Assembly: GCA_024696945.1 (NCBI GenBank)
Contig: JAILGF010000071.1
Coordinates: 1-64,000, forward strand
Source of the DNA: Lachnospiraceae bacterium
GTDB lineage: Bacteria > Bacillota > Clostridia > Lachnospirales > Lachnospiraceae
DNA length: 64,000 nt
Direction of reading: 5' to 3'
Shown in pieces: positions 36,237-45,191 of the stretch. Every line of letters starts with the position of its first letter. The stretch's first letter is position 1. Below the pieces are notes generated by a model, which searched no databases, had not been told where the DNA came from, and worked only from the letters and a program-made list of their open reading frames with translations. Made by a program: the position numbers and the translations under genes.

Positions 36237-38348
36237 ATGAGCACAGAGAAAGGCAATTTATCAATTAATTCCGAGAATATTTTCCCGATAATTAAAAAGT
36301 GGCTTTATTCAGATCATGACATTTTCTACAGAGAGCTTATTTCAAATGGTTGTGATGCCATCACAAAGCTTAAGAAGCTGTCCATGATCGGCGAATTCGA
36401 AGAGCCCGAGAATAACGAGTATAAGATTGAAGTCAGAGTAAACCAGGAAGAGAAAACCATCAAGGTTATCGATAACGGTATCGGTATGACCGCTGATGAG
36501 GTTAAGGAGTATATTAACCAGATAGCTTTTTCAGGTGCTGCTGATTTCCTGGAGAAATATAAGGATAAAGCAAACGAGGACCAGATCATCGGTCATTTCG
36601 GACTCGGATTTTATTCCGCATTTATGGTAGCTCATAAGGTTACTATCGATACACTTTCATATAAAAAGGATGCAAAAGCTGTTCACTGGGTATCCGAAGA
36701 GGGTATGTCATTTGAAATGTCAGACAGTGAAAGAACAGAGAGAGGTACTGAAATAACCCTGTACCTTAACGAAGACAGCTATGAATTCTCTAATGAATAC
36801 AAGGCTAAAGAGGTCCTTGAAAAGTACTGTTCATTCATGCCGGTTCCCATCTATTTCGTAAATGAGAACGCTAAGCCTGAGGAGCCTAAGGAAGAGGACA
36901 AGACAGATAAGAAAGAGGGAGAAGAGGAAGAGAAGAAGGGACCTAAGCCCATTAACGATACAACTCCTCTCTGGACCAAGCATCCCAATGATTGCAAGGA
37001 GGAGGATTATAAGACCTTCTATCGTTCCGTATTCCATGATTACAGGGAGCCGCTGTTCTGGATACACCTTAACATGGACTATCCTTTCAACTTAAAGGGT
37101 ATTCTTTACTTCCCTAAGCTGAATCTTGATTATGATAAATTAGAGGGTGTTATAAAGCTGTACAGCAACCAGGTATTCATTGCGGACAATATTAAGGAAG
37201 TTATTCCTGAGTTCCTTATGCTCTTAAAGGGCGTTATCGATTGTCCTGATCTGCCTCTTAACGTATCGAGATCAGCACTTCAGAACGATGGTTTTGTTAA
37301 GAAGATTTCCGATTATATTACCAAGAAGGTTGCTGATAAGCTCACAGGTATGTTCAATGTAGACCGTGAGAACTATGAGAAGTATTGGGATGATATTTCA
37401 CCTTTTATCAAGTATGGATGTCTCAAGGACAACAAGTTTAAGGATAAGGTTAAGGATTCCATGCTGTTTAAAGACTTAAACGGTAAGTACCTTACCTTAC
37501 AGGAATACCTTGATGCAGAGTACAGTAAAAAGGACGGAGAGAAAACCGAAGCTGAATCAACCGAAGAAGCAAAGGCTGATTCCGAGAAGCAGGAGGACGG
37601 ATTCTACGATCAAGAGGCCGATAAGCCCGAAAAGGTTGAGGGAGACGTTGTGGATACCGACGGCGAAGTTGTAGATTCTAAGGAGGAAGTTTCTGATGAA
37701 GATGCAGATGATGCCGACGAAAAGAAGGAGCCCGAGAAGCAGAAGGTTTACTATGTAACCGATGAGAAGCAGCAGAGCCAGTATATTAAGATGTTCAAGG
37801 ACGAGGGCATGAATGCTGTTCTTCTTACCCACAACATTGATAATCCTTTCATTTCCCAGCTCGAGGCAGACAACGAAAAGATAGCTTTCTTAAGAGTTGA
37901 TGCGGACGTTACTGATTCCCTGAAGGCCGATGTAGATAAGAAGGAACAGAAGACCATAGATAAGGAACAGAAGGCTTTGGAGAAGCTCTTTAAGGATGTC
38001 CTTAAGAATGACAAGCTTGAAGTTAAGGTTCAGAAGCTTAAGAATGAGAAGGTTTCTTCAGTTATTACCTTAAGCGAAGAGAACCGTCGTATGAATGATA
38101 TGATGAAGATGTACGGTATGGGCGATATGGATAATGATATGTATGGCGGAAACGTTACTCTTACCCTTAACAGCGAGAACGAACTTGTTAAATATGTATA
38201 TGCAAACAAGAAGGGCAAGAATACTGAGCTTATCATCCACCAGCTTTACGATCTGGCCATGCTGAGCCATAAGCCCCTTGCTCCTGAGGCAATGACAGCC
38301 TTTATTGAGAGAAGCAACGAGATCATGCAGATTCTTACTCAAGGGTAA
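36237..38348 (+). CDS. htpG: Hsp90 chaperone HtpG
   Basis: An in-frame GTG nine bases upstream exists, but ATG 36237 (MSTEKGNLSINSE) is preferred. The protein has 703 residues, longer than the usual ~625. ATPase domain: FYRELISNGCDAITKL, VIDNGIGMTADEV, IGHFGLGFYSAFMVAH. Middle domain: LPLNVSRSALQND with the catalytic Arg. Two acidic inserts stand out: one near residues 215-245 (rich in EEDKTDKKEGEEEEKK) and a longer one near 425-510, the latter at the place of the middle/C-terminal linker. The dimer domain ends MTAFIERSNEIMQILTQG. Acidic linkers recall eukaryotic Hsp90. Regulation by HrcA through CIRCE is likely. Confidence 0.95.
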   Translation: MSTEKGNLSINSENIFPIIKKWLYSDHDIFYRELISNGCDAITKLKKLSMIGEFEEPENNEYKIEVRVNQEEKTIKVIDNGIGMTADEVKEYINQIAFSGAADFLEKYKDKANEDQIIGHFGLGFYSAFMVAHKVTIDTLSYKKDAKAVHWVSEEGMSFEMSDSERTERGTEITLYLNEDSYEFSNEYKAKEVLEKYCSFMPVPIYFVNENAKPEEPKEEDKTDKKEGEEEEKKGPKPINDTTPLWTKHPNDCKEEDYKTFYRSVFHDYREPLFWIHLNMDYPFNLKGILYFPKLNLDYDKLEGVIKLYSNQVFIADNIKEVIPEFLMLLKGVIDCPDLPLNVSRSALQNDGFVKKISDYITKKVADKLTGMFNVDRENYEKYWDDISPFIKYGCLKDNKFKDKVKDSMLFKDLNGKYLTLQEYLDAEYSKKDGEKTEAESTEEAKADSEKQEDGFYDQEADKPEKVEGDVVDTDGEVVDSKEEVSDEDADDADEKKEPEKQKVYYVTDEKQQSQYIKMFKDEGMNAVLLTHNIDNPFISQLEADNEKIAFLRVDADVTDSLKADVDKKEQKTIDKEQKALEKLFKDVLKNDKLEVKVQKLKNEKVSSVITLSEENRRMNDMMKMYGMGDMDNDMYGGNVTLTLNSENELVKYVYANKKGKNTELIIHQLYDLAMLSHKPLAPEAMTAFIERSNEIMQILTQG

Positions 38349-38401
38349 TATACTTTCAAATGCTATAATTCATGAAACAGATTTAATTTAAGTTTATGTT
38401 T

Positions 38402-38440
38402 ACAGCCACCTTAAAATGTTATATAATATAAGGTGGCTGT
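38402..38440. repeat. 12-bp inverted repeat after htpG
   Basis: ACAGCCACCTTA (38402-38413) and its exact complement TAAGGTGGCTGT (38429-38440) flank 15 AT-rich bases. No T run follows on either strand, so it is an mRNA 3' hairpin or operator rather than a typical terminator. Confidence 0.6.
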
Positions 38441-38536
38441 GTTATTGAGAGCATTATAAGTTTTTTTCACAGACGATTAAAAAGCTTTGCCTGTGAATGC
38501 TTTTATGGAATTTAATTAAAATATTTTGGGGTTTAT

Positions 38537-39775
38537 ATGAACAGCAGAGAAGATTTGCTCATGCAGATATGGCGTGACTACTATGATGAGATACTGGATG
38601 TAAGTCTGGACAGGGGAACATTTGAAAGCCTTATGGATCCTTCCGGGATCAATACCCGGAAGGGTTTTATTGAGATAGAGATAATGCTTACCGCACAAAA
38701 GCTTATCCATCCCGATGACAGAACTGTTTTTACAAGGTTTTTTGATGCAAAATCCATTTTAGAGGATAAAAGAAACGGGATATTTGTCAAAAAACTGAAT
38801 TTCAGGATGCACAGGGGTGACGGGAAATACTTTTGGGTGAAGGTAAAGGGAATTATGCCTTCCGAAGGCAATGAAGAGGAAAAACGGTATTTTGTATGTT
38901 TCCGAGTCCTTGACAATGCCTCCGATGAGGATATGAGCTACAGAAAGCTGTTAAGTGTTTCTCTAATGCACGAGAAGGAAATATCCAGTCAGAGAAAAGA
39001 GCTGTTCGAGAAATTCGCTTCCGAAATGAAAAGTCCGTTGAATGATATAGCAGGTCTTGCAGATATCGCTAAAAATACGGTGTCCGACGGTGAAAAGACC
39101 TTGGATAGGTTGAAACAGATTACGGACAAAACAATAGAGATTAAAAACCTGCTTGACAGCATGATAGAGGAAAGCGAAAAGAAAAATGAAGAGATAGCAC
39201 TCTTTGATGATGAAACCTATGTTGAGATGGTGGCAAAGACAAAGAAAAACATGTCAAACGAGGAAGTATATTCCTTTGGCAATTCGGAGTCACAATCCGA
39301 ACAGAGGATAAATAAAGAGGACCAAGGTGCGTTTAGGAATACCGGAGACGGTGACAAGAACCAGATTTCCTTGGAGGATTTTGATTTTACCGGGAAAAAG
39401 GTTCTGGTAGTTTTGGACAGTGAGCTTAGCGGCGAGATAATGCAGGAAATGCTTAAAGGAAGAGGAGCCGAGGTTAAGGCCGTAAGTGACGGTAAATCGG
39501 CGGTTACCGATTTTATAAAGAATCCTTCTGGTACCTACGATTTTGTCTTGGTTGATATCGGTTCTCCTGAGCTTGACGGTTATTCGGTTGCACATTGCAT
39601 ACGTCTTTCTTGTAAGGATGACGCCGCAACGGTTCCGATCTTCGCATTGTCGAACAAGTCAACCGCCCAGACAGGAAGCATTTGTAAGGAGAATGGAATA
39701 GATCAGGTATTTTCAAAGCCTCTGGAGTACGGTATGCTGTTCTTAAAGATGTACGAAGCAATGGCTTCGGCTTAA
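38537..39775 (+). CDS. PAS - HisKA remnant - receiver protein without ATPase domain
   Basis: A 412-residue cytoplasmic protein. A PAS/PAC-like fold occupies about 1-135 (LIHPDDRTVFTRFF, FRMHRGDGKYFWVKVKG). A two-helix HisKA-like hairpin follows (about 145-215) with EKFASEMKSPLNDIAGL; the phosphoacceptor His of the SHEIRTPLN motif is Ser162. No HATPase domain exists. A disordered linker leads to a receiver domain (about 285-410) with phosphoacceptor Asp340 (VLVDIGSPELDGY) and Lys394 (FSKPLEYG). The first acidic pair is reduced to one Asp (VVLDSEL). The layout is that of a hybrid kinase which has lost catalysis; it may accept phosphate from another kinase. Start has weak ribosome binding sequence TTTGGGG. 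Confidence 0.8.
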   Translation: MNSREDLLMQIWRDYYDEILDVSLDRGTFESLMDPSGINTRKGFIEIEIMLTAQKLIHPDDRTVFTRFFDAKSILEDKRNGIFVKKLNFRMHRGDGKYFWVKVKGIMPSEGNEEEKRYFVCFRVLDNASDEDMSYRKLLSVSLMHEKEISSQRKELFEKFASEMKSPLNDIAGLADIAKNTVSDGEKTLDRLKQITDKTIEIKNLLDSMIEESEKKNEEIALFDDETYVEMVAKTKKNMSNEEVYSFGNSESQSEQRINKEDQGAFRNTGDGDKNQISLEDFDFTGKKVLVVLDSELSGEIMQEMLKGRGAEVKAVSDGKSAVTDFIKNPSGTYDFVLVDIGSPELDGYSVAHCIRLSCKDDAATVPIFALSNKSTAQTGSICKENGIDQVFSKPLEYGMLFLKMYEAMASA

Positions 39776-39788
39776 AGGTAGATTTATT

Positions 39789-40553
39789 ATGGAAGAAACT
39801 GTAAAAAAAAGTGACCGGGGCATCAGCTTCTGTAACCTGAAGCGTATAGCATGTATTTCGATGATCATCGATCATGCTACATATGTGTTTATACCCGAAA
39901 ATGACGTTAACGGCTGGATGGGTGTAAGTGTTCCTTATCTTATCGGCAGATGTCTGGGAAGGACTGCATTTATTCTGTTCGCATTTTTATTGGTGGAAGG
40001 GTTTTACCATACCTCCAGTCTTAAAAAATATATACTGAGGATGGCTATAGCGGCTGCCATTTCAGAACCCGCTTTCGATCTTATGTGCGGGAGGCTAAAT
40101 CTAAAAAGTTTTTTGGAACTTCAGAATATCCTGTTTACATTTACCTTAAGCCTTATTTTTATGGGGCTTTTGGAAATGGTTAAGGAACGATTCGGTTACT
40201 CACAGGAGCTGTCTTCAAAGATAAAGTATAATGTGCTTGCGGCGCTCATATGTGTAGGCGGTTTCGTTTCAGCTTATTTCTTCAGGATCGATTATGGCGT
40301 GGTGGGAATAGGACTTGTATTTGTTTTCTATTTTCTTAGAGGTTCGAGAAAGCTTTATCTTGTACTTGTGGTATTTGTTTGGTCAATGGTATGCATAGCC
40401 TTAAAGTATGAGCTTGAGTGGGCCGGTTTGATCGCATTGATCCCCATATGTATGTATCATGGCGAAAAGGGTAAGGGATCGAAATGGTTTTTCTATATTT
40501 TTTATCCGGCGCATATGCTTATTCTCGGTCTGATAAGAGTCTTGATCCTTTGA
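39789..40553 (+). CDS. TraX family membrane protein
   Basis: A 254-residue protein with about seven membrane helices. The start of the conserved region, LKRIACISMIIDHATYVFIP, followed by GRTAFILFAFLLVEGFYHTSS and the C-terminal FFYIFYPAHMLILGLIR, are signatures of TraX, named for acetylation of F-pilin in E. coli. In Firmicutes TraX proteins are chromosomal and thought to acetylate surface polymers or peptides. It lies 13 bases after the PAS/receiver gene, so both may be co-transcribed. Confidence 0.92.
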   Translation: MEETVKKSDRGISFCNLKRIACISMIIDHATYVFIPENDVNGWMGVSVPYLIGRCLGRTAFILFAFLLVEGFYHTSSLKKYILRMAIAAAISEPAFDLMCGRLNLKSFLELQNILFTFTLSLIFMGLLEMVKERFGYSQELSSKIKYNVLAALICVGGFVSAYFFRIDYGVVGIGLVFVFYFLRGSRKLYLVLVVFVWSMVCIALKYELEWAGLIALIPICMYHGEKGKGSKWFFYIFYPAHMLILGLIRVLIL

Positions 40554-40560
40554 TAAAAAG

Positions 40561-40588
40561 AAAAAACGGTTCAAAATGAACCGCTTTT
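40561..40588. terminator. Bidirectional terminator between traX and tRNA-Thr
   Basis: CGGTTCA (40567-40573) pairs with TGAACCG (40577-40583). The minus strand ends in TTTTTT, the + strand in CTTTTAG, so it can end the tRNA transcript well and the traX transcript less well. Confidence 0.75.
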
Positions 40589-40595
40589 AGAATTA

Positions 40596-40668
<73 letters not shown>

Positions 40669-40755
40669 TTGTACCACACCCTAATAATATACAGGCTTAT
40701 CCTAAAAATGTCAATCATTTTTTTAATATACATGTTTTAAAGAAAGGCACATATC

Positions 40756-41604
40756 ATGAAAATTGCTTTAGGCGAAAAGGTCAATTATTTTTCCGAATGT
40801 CCGTATTGCGGAACTCCCAGGGTCAACGGAAAGGATTACTGTGAAAAGTGCGGTAAAAGCCTTATAAATACAGTTGAAAACAAGGATGAGATAAGTAGTG
40901 AGGATCAGGAAATGTCCCTTTATAAGGCAAGGCAAGAAAAATCGACCTCCGAAAACTTTAAATCCCTGACCGGTAAGGCAAAATGGAATTACTTTAAGGA
41001 CTATTATCTTGCAAAGATCATCGTTGCGGTCATAATCGCAGCGCTTCTCGGAAGCCTAATATATACAATGGCTAAGCCTAAGCCTGAAACTGCTTTTTAT
41101 ACCGCTATTGTAGTTTCACCCTTTATGCCGCAGGCACTCGATCAATTCGAAGACGATCTTAACGAGATAATCTGTACGGATACGAAGAAAGAAGCAGTGT
41201 ATATTGACGCTACTTATAGTTCGCTTGTAGCCGATTACAATTCGATGCTTGCATATACCATGCATATGAGTGCAGGGGAGATAGATATGGTCATTCTTTC
41301 AAAGGATGAGCTTAAATACCAGGCAAACAGCAAGGCACTTGTTCCCATTAAGGATGTGGTTTCAAAGGATATCCTGGACAAAATAGACGATTCCGCAAAA
41401 TACAGCGTTACTCCGGCATATCTTCAGGATAACGGTGCCGCTGAGTACGGTGAAGAGGATGTTTACGGTCTTAATATCGAAAAATACCTTGAAAAGATCA
41501 ACGGTTTTGAAACTTCAAACAAGTATTGTATAGCATTTACAAGCATTGCGCCCCATAAGGATAAGATAGATGACGTAGTTAAGTACTTTTTCGACATCAA
41601 ATAA
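40756..41604 (+). CDS. Zinc-ribbon single-pass membrane protein
   Basis: A 282-residue protein. The N-terminus has a zinc ribbon (ECPYCGTPRVNGKDYCEKCGKSL), then a charged cytoplasmic stretch with a membrane helix at about residues 90-112 (LAKIIVAVIIAALLGSLIYTMA), and an extracytoplasmic part of ~170 residues (for example FMPQALDQFEDDLNEIICTD, IDMVILSKDELKYQ) that resembles a periplasmic-binding-type alpha/beta fold without known signature. AAAGAAAGG precedes the ATG. Function unknown; a zinc-ribbon membrane protein of this plan is frequent in Clostridia. Confidence 0.7.
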   Translation: MKIALGEKVNYFSECPYCGTPRVNGKDYCEKCGKSLINTVENKDEISSEDQEMSLYKARQEKSTSENFKSLTGKAKWNYFKDYYLAKIIVAVIIAALLGSLIYTMAKPKPETAFYTAIVVSPFMPQALDQFEDDLNEIICTDTKKEAVYIDATYSSLVADYNSMLAYTMHMSAGEIDMVILSKDELKYQANSKALVPIKDVVSKDILDKIDDSAKYSVTPAYLQDNGAAEYGEEDVYGLNIEKYLEKINGFETSNKYCIAFTSIAPHKDKIDDVVKYFFDIK

Positions 41605-41853
41605 GCAGTTTTCTTTGTGTGATAATTACAAAAAGATGTCAAAATTTTGTAATATAATTGTATAATTTACACAAAAATAAAATTTTTATTAAAAACCTAT
41701 TGAAATTCAATAAAAAATGAGTATAATGATTTCTTGTTAAGGGCGTCGGACGAACACAATTGGGTGTCGGCTGATGTCTTTCTTTTTTATCAGGTTTTAA
41801 GCTTAAACTATGAATGATGTAATGAGTGCTTCAAAAGGAAGGGCGGGGTAGAT
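41605..41853. other. Intergenic stretch with possible leader
   Basis: An AT-rich region with a possible promoter (TTGAAA, 16 bases, TATAAT near 41720) followed by a GC-richer block around 41740-41790 in which GTCGG occurs twice and ACAC can pair with GTGT. I could not assign it to any known riboswitch. Confidence 0.3.
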
Positions 41854-42375
41854 ATGGAGATAGAGCACAAATATCTTATAAAGAAGCTTCCGGAGAATCT
41901 GGATCTTTTCAAGAAAAAGGAGATCGAACAGGGATATCTTAACAGGTCCCCGGTTTTAAGGATAAGGAAGAGCAACGATAAGTATATATTTACATATAAA
42001 GCTAAGAAAAATGCAGGATCCGGGAACTCACCGATAGTAAACGAGGAGATAGAGGCTGAGCTTACAAAAGAAGCATATGAACACCTTAAAGAAAAAACCG
42101 ACGGAAATCTGATTAGGAAAACCAGATACATTATCCCTTATAGCTTCGCGGATAAGGAATACCGGATTGAGCTTGATGTTTTTCACGGAAGGCTGGAAGG
42201 CCTTGTGTTTGCAGAGGTTGAATTTGAATCCGTCGAGGATGCCATGAGCTTTATGAAGCCGGAATGGTTCGGAGAAGAGGTTACCTCGGACAGAAGATAC
42301 AGAAACGGTTTCCTGACAGAGCAGGAGAATCTTGACGTATTTAAGGATTCCGATAAGTTATGGAAAGAATCATAA
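41854..42375 (+). CDS. CYTH domain triphosphatase-like protein
   Basis: A 173-residue protein covering a complete CYTH tunnel fold. The ExExK signature opens the protein (MEIEHKYLI). Later tunnel residues: LRIRKSNDKYIFTYKAK, NEEIEAEL, IRKTRYIIP, YRIELDVFHGRLEGLVFAEVEFES and DRRYRNGFL. Members hydrolyse inorganic triphosphate or thiamine triphosphate, with metal held by the acidic rows. Ribosome binding site GGAAGG precedes the ATG. It is a single gene here with asnA downstream from a separate promoter. Confidence 0.92.
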   Translation: MEIEHKYLIKKLPENLDLFKKKEIEQGYLNRSPVLRIRKSNDKYIFTYKAKKNAGSGNSPIVNEEIEAELTKEAYEHLKEKTDGNLIRKTRYIIPYSFADKEYRIELDVFHGRLEGLVFAEVEFESVEDAMSFMKPEWFGEEVTSDRRYRNGFLTEQENLDVFKDSDKLWKES

Positions 42376-42434
42376 GAAAAGTATGTCAAGTATGATACGT
42401 TATATAATGTTTCATGAGAAAATAAAAAAATTTC

Positions 42435-42463
42435 TTGATATTTATTTATAAAAGTGGCATACT
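42435..42463 (+). promoter_or_regulatory. asnA promoter candidate
   Basis: TTGATA (42435-42440), 17 bases, CATACT (42458-42463). It gives a leader of about 70 bases. Confidence 0.55.
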
Positions 42464-42516
42464 GTTATTGTTTTTATTTTGAATATCATCTGCCGAAAGC
42501 GGAAGGATGGGAAAGG

Positions 42517-42540
42517 ATGTCCTTAGAGGACGATAACTAA
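42517..42540 (+). promoter_or_regulatory. Possible asnA leader peptide MSLEDDN
   Basis: Directly before asnA, GAAAGG is followed by ATG TCC TTA GAG GAC GAT AAC TAA, coding M-S-L-E-D-D-N, with one base between its stop and the asnA ATG. Its codons overlap a hairpin (GTCCT 42519-42523 with AGGAC 42527-42531) that hides the AGAGGA ribosome binding site of asnA. A second, overlapping 9-codon frame starts at 42507. Asp and Asn codons suit regulation of an aspartate-to-asparagine enzyme. This may be chance. Confidence 0.35.
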
Positions 42541-42541
42541 T

Positions 42542-43552
42542 ATGGCTAATCTGACAATTCCTAAGGGTTATACCTCAGCACTCAGCATAAAGGAGACCCA
42601 GCATGCTATCAAATATATAAAGGATCACTTTGAGCGTCAGCTTGCAAAGCAGCTGAATCTGACAAGAGTAAGCGCACCTTTGTTTGTGACACCCGAATCC
42701 GGTCTTAATGACAACTTAAACGGTGTTGAGCGTCCCGTTTCTTTCGGAATTAAGAATCTGGACGAGAAGAAGGTGGAGGTTGTTCATTCGCTTGCAAAAT
42801 GGAAGAGAATGGCTCTTAAGGAATACGGCTTCGGATACGGCGAAGGGCTTTATACCGATATGACAGCGATCAGAAGGGACGAGGAGTTTGACAATCTTCA
42901 TTCACTTTACGTTGATCAGTGGGACTGGGAAAAGATAATCCTTAAGGATGAAAGAAATATCGAGACCCTGAAGGGTGTTGTCAGAAGCATCTTCCAGGCT
43001 CTGAAGGATACCGAGCATTACATAGCCGACAAATATTCTTACATTGAAGAAATACTTCCTGAGGATATTTCGTTCGTGACAACTCAGGAGCTTGAAAATA
43101 TGTGGCCTGATCTCACGCCGAAGGAGAGGGAAAACGAAATCTGCAAGCAGAAGAAGGCAGTTTTCCTGATGAAGATAGGCGGAAAGCTCTTAAGCGGTGA
43201 AAAGCATGACGGACGTGCCCCCGATTATGACGATTGGGAGCTGAACGGAGACATCTTGGTTTATTATCCCGTTCTTGATACTGCATTTGAGCTGTCATCC
43301 ATGGGAATCAGGGTCGATGAGGATTCATTGGCTGCCCAACTGAAGGAAGCAGGCTGTGAGGAACGTGCTGAACTTCCCTTCCAGAAGGCAATTTTAAATA
43401 AGCAGCTTCCCTACACAATAGGAGGCGGAATCGGTCAGTCGAGAATGTGCATGTATTTCTTAAGAAAGGCCCATATAGGTGAGGTTCATTCATCAGTTTG
43501 GCCCGAGGATATGAAGAAGGAAGCACTTGCTGCCGGAATCCAGATACTGTAA
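42542..43552 (+). CDS. asnA: Aspartate-ammonia ligase
   Basis: A 336-residue enzyme, normal length, related to class II aminoacyl-tRNA synthetases. It makes asparagine from aspartate, ammonia and ATP. Landmarks: [68 protein letters not shown], and [18 protein letters not shown] (class II motif 3-like). All look intact. Terminator after the gene. The leader holds a short frame and a hairpin over the ribosome binding site. Confidence 0.97.
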   Translation: MANLTIPKGYTSALSIKETQHAIKYIKDHFERQLAKQLNLTRVSAPLFVTPESGLNDNLNGVERPVSFGIKNLDEKKVEVVHSLAKWKRMALKEYGFGYGEGLYTDMTAIRRDEEFDNLHSLYVDQWDWEKIILKDERNIETLKGVVRSIFQALKDTEHYIADKYSYIEEILPEDISFVTTQELENMWPDLTPKERENEICKQKKAVFLMKIGGKLLSGEKHDGRAPDYDDWELNGDILVYYPVLDTAFELSSMGIRVDEDSLAAQLKEAGCEERAELPFQKAILNKQLPYTIGGGIGQSRMCMYFLRKAHIGEVHSSVWPEDMKKEALAAGIQIL

Positions 43553-43570
43553 TTGAATATTATAATTTCA

Positions 43571-43604
43571 AAAGATATTCCGATGTTCAGGAATATCTTT
43601 TTTT
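43571..43604 (+). terminator. asnA terminator
   Basis: AAAGATATTCC (43571-43581) pairs with GGAATATCTTT (43590-43600), then TTTT. Eleven base pairs with an 8-base loop. Confidence 0.9.
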
Positions 43605-43614
43605 AATTTATTAC

Positions 43615-43643
43615 TTTACAAATATGGATATTTATGATATAAT
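43615..43643 (+). promoter_or_regulatory. Extended -10 promoter of the Tad-like operon
   Basis: TTTACA (43615-43620), 17 bases, TATAAT (43638-43643) with TGA directly before it (extended -10). It lies just after the asnA terminator and leaves a leader of ~115 AT-rich bases. It is the only good promoter found for the whole 13-kb gene set. Confidence 0.8.
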
Positions 43644-43764
43644 GAATATCACTTAAAAATACTATATCGTATTTTCTTTAAAACTTTTTTCGCTGTTATT
43701 TATATTTGCTGTAAATTCCCATTTTTTTAACTAAATATATAACTTTATGGAGGTTTTTTGCCTG

Positions 43765-44502
43765 ATGGTAAGAAGAGTCAGGAGAATGTCCGGAAGGTTT
43801 AAAGGTAAGCTTGCTTTGGCCATACTGGCCGTAGCTTTATTAAGTGCTGCCTTTGGGCTTGTTTTTTGGATATACTGCAGGAATAAGAAAAATGAAGAAG
43901 CATTAAGATCAAGGATTTCGGAACTTGAAACACAGCTTATGAACGGTACCGCCACCACCGGGGAAATTGAGGGCGTAATACCCGAAAGAAAAAACTGGGA
44001 AAGGGAGATAGAATACAGTTTTATCGATTTATCATCAAATATTTCCGACGGGGATTATGCTGACATAAGGATACGTTATCCTGACGGAACCGATTATGTT
44101 GTAGTCTCTCACAAAAGATTAACAGGAATTGACAGAGAGAAGGGAAGTGCCGTTCTTTCAGTAAGCGAGGAAGAAATCCTTTTGCTCAGCTCAGCTGCGC
44201 ATGATAAGAAAATGTATGTCGGAACAGATGTCTATACCGCAAGGTACACGGAGGAGCCAGTGACAGAGTTTTCTGTCGTGAATTATGTTCCTTCTCAAGA
44301 AATATATGGCCAGATGGAAGGAAATCCCAATATCGCTGAACGTATTTCAGACACGGATAATTTCTTGAGATCCGGAATAGAAAACGAATTAAAGGAGTAT
44401 AAAGATATTGACCGGGATGGAGAGTCCTATGAAGGAGCATCTAACTATACCGAGACGATCTCAGGTCTGCCGGGGGAATACGGAGGGAGCATATGGGATT
44501 AG
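43765..44502 (+). CDS. RcpC/CpaB-like Tad pilus assembly protein
   Basis: Start set at ATG 43765 after GGAGG; ATG 43747 overlaps that site. The 245-residue protein has a basic N-terminus, one membrane helix (about 16-37), a short coiled stretch, and an extracytoplasmic domain matching the RcpC/CpaB C-terminal part: EYSFIDLSSNISDGDYADIR corresponds to the family's VDEVSGVAGFxRPGDRVDV segment, and GSAVLSVSEEEILLLSSAAHDKKMYVGT to its LAVTPEQAExLxLAAxxG segment. CpaB proteins support assembly of Flp pili across the envelope. The SAF region normally found before it is reduced. First gene of the operon; the end overlaps the next gene by 10 bases. Divergent, but the neighbours support the call. Confidence 0.7.
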   Translation: MVRRVRRMSGRFKGKLALAILAVALLSAAFGLVFWIYCRNKKNEEALRSRISELETQLMNGTATTGEIEGVIPERKNWEREIEYSFIDLSSNISDGDYADIRIRYPDGTDYVVVSHKRLTGIDREKGSAVLSVSEEEILLLSSAAHDKKMYVGTDVYTARYTEEPVTEFSVVNYVPSQEIYGQMEGNPNIAERISDTDNFLRSGIENELKEYKDIDRDGESYEGASNYTETISGLPGEYGGSIWD

Positions 44503-45191
44503 AAAATCTGAAAACGGTATTCTTTATCGGGACCGGATATGAGGATATCCTGCTTTACCTGATAGCTGTTTTGAAGGTCCTGGGTTTGAAGGCTCTTGTT
44601 AGGGATTGTACGGAAAAACACAGCTTTTATTCCTGCATAAGACATGTGGGAGGAATAGATCCTGAGATTTATGTGCTCGATATATCGGGAGCATATTATG
44701 AGATTAAAAGAGGTGACGGTGGATATCCTTCTTCGGAAACGATGGAAAATGTAAACAATCCCGGCCCGGAATACAAGGTTTTGTTTAAACTATATGATGT
44801 TGAGACATATAAAGAAGATGCGGAAACAAATACTGAACCGTTGATAGTTGCTGTGACGGACGAACGCAGAAGAAATATCGAAGCATTTGAAAATGCATGG
44901 TTTAAAAGATGTTCGGTTCTCATCGTCAGGGATTATACGGGAGTTAAGGAAAAACGGATCAACGGCCTGCTTGAGGAGATGAAATGTGAAGAGGTTTATG
45001 CACTGCCTGTGTCTGAAAGAGATCATAAAACCCGCATTAAGGCCGAATATTCCGAAAGATACACATTTACAGGCATCTCCGGTGAGCTTGAAGGATGTGT
45101 GACCGGACTTGTAAAGTTGATTGCTGCCGGGCGGGACGGAAAAGAAATAAAACGAGCAATAAAGATTGCAAAAAGAGGAGGCCTAAAATGA
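44493..45191 (+). CDS. Rossmann-like protein without P-loop, Tad-like locus
   Basis: A 232-residue cytoplasmic protein. The start (LKTVFFIGTGYEDILLYLIAVLKVLGLKALVRDC) has the strand-loop-helix order of a ParA/CpaE-like ATPase, but the loop carries no GKT/S, so nucleotide binding by a P-loop is unlikely. The later CSVLIVRDYTG could be the matching strand. It lies between the RcpC-like and CpaE-like genes, overlapping both (10 and 4 bases), with CGGAGGG before its ATG. It may be a receiver-like or degenerate partner of the CpaE-like protein. No family recognised. Confidence 0.55.
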   Translation: MGLENLKTVFFIGTGYEDILLYLIAVLKVLGLKALVRDCTEKHSFYSCIRHVGGIDPEIYVLDISGAYYEIKRGDGGYPSSETMENVNNPGPEYKVLFKLYDVETYKEDAETNTEPLIVAVTDERRRNIEAFENAWFKRCSVLIVRDYTGVKEKRINGLLEEMKCEEVYALPVSERDHKTRIKAEYSERYTFTGISGELEGCVTGLVKLIAAGRDGKEIKRAIKIAKRGGLK

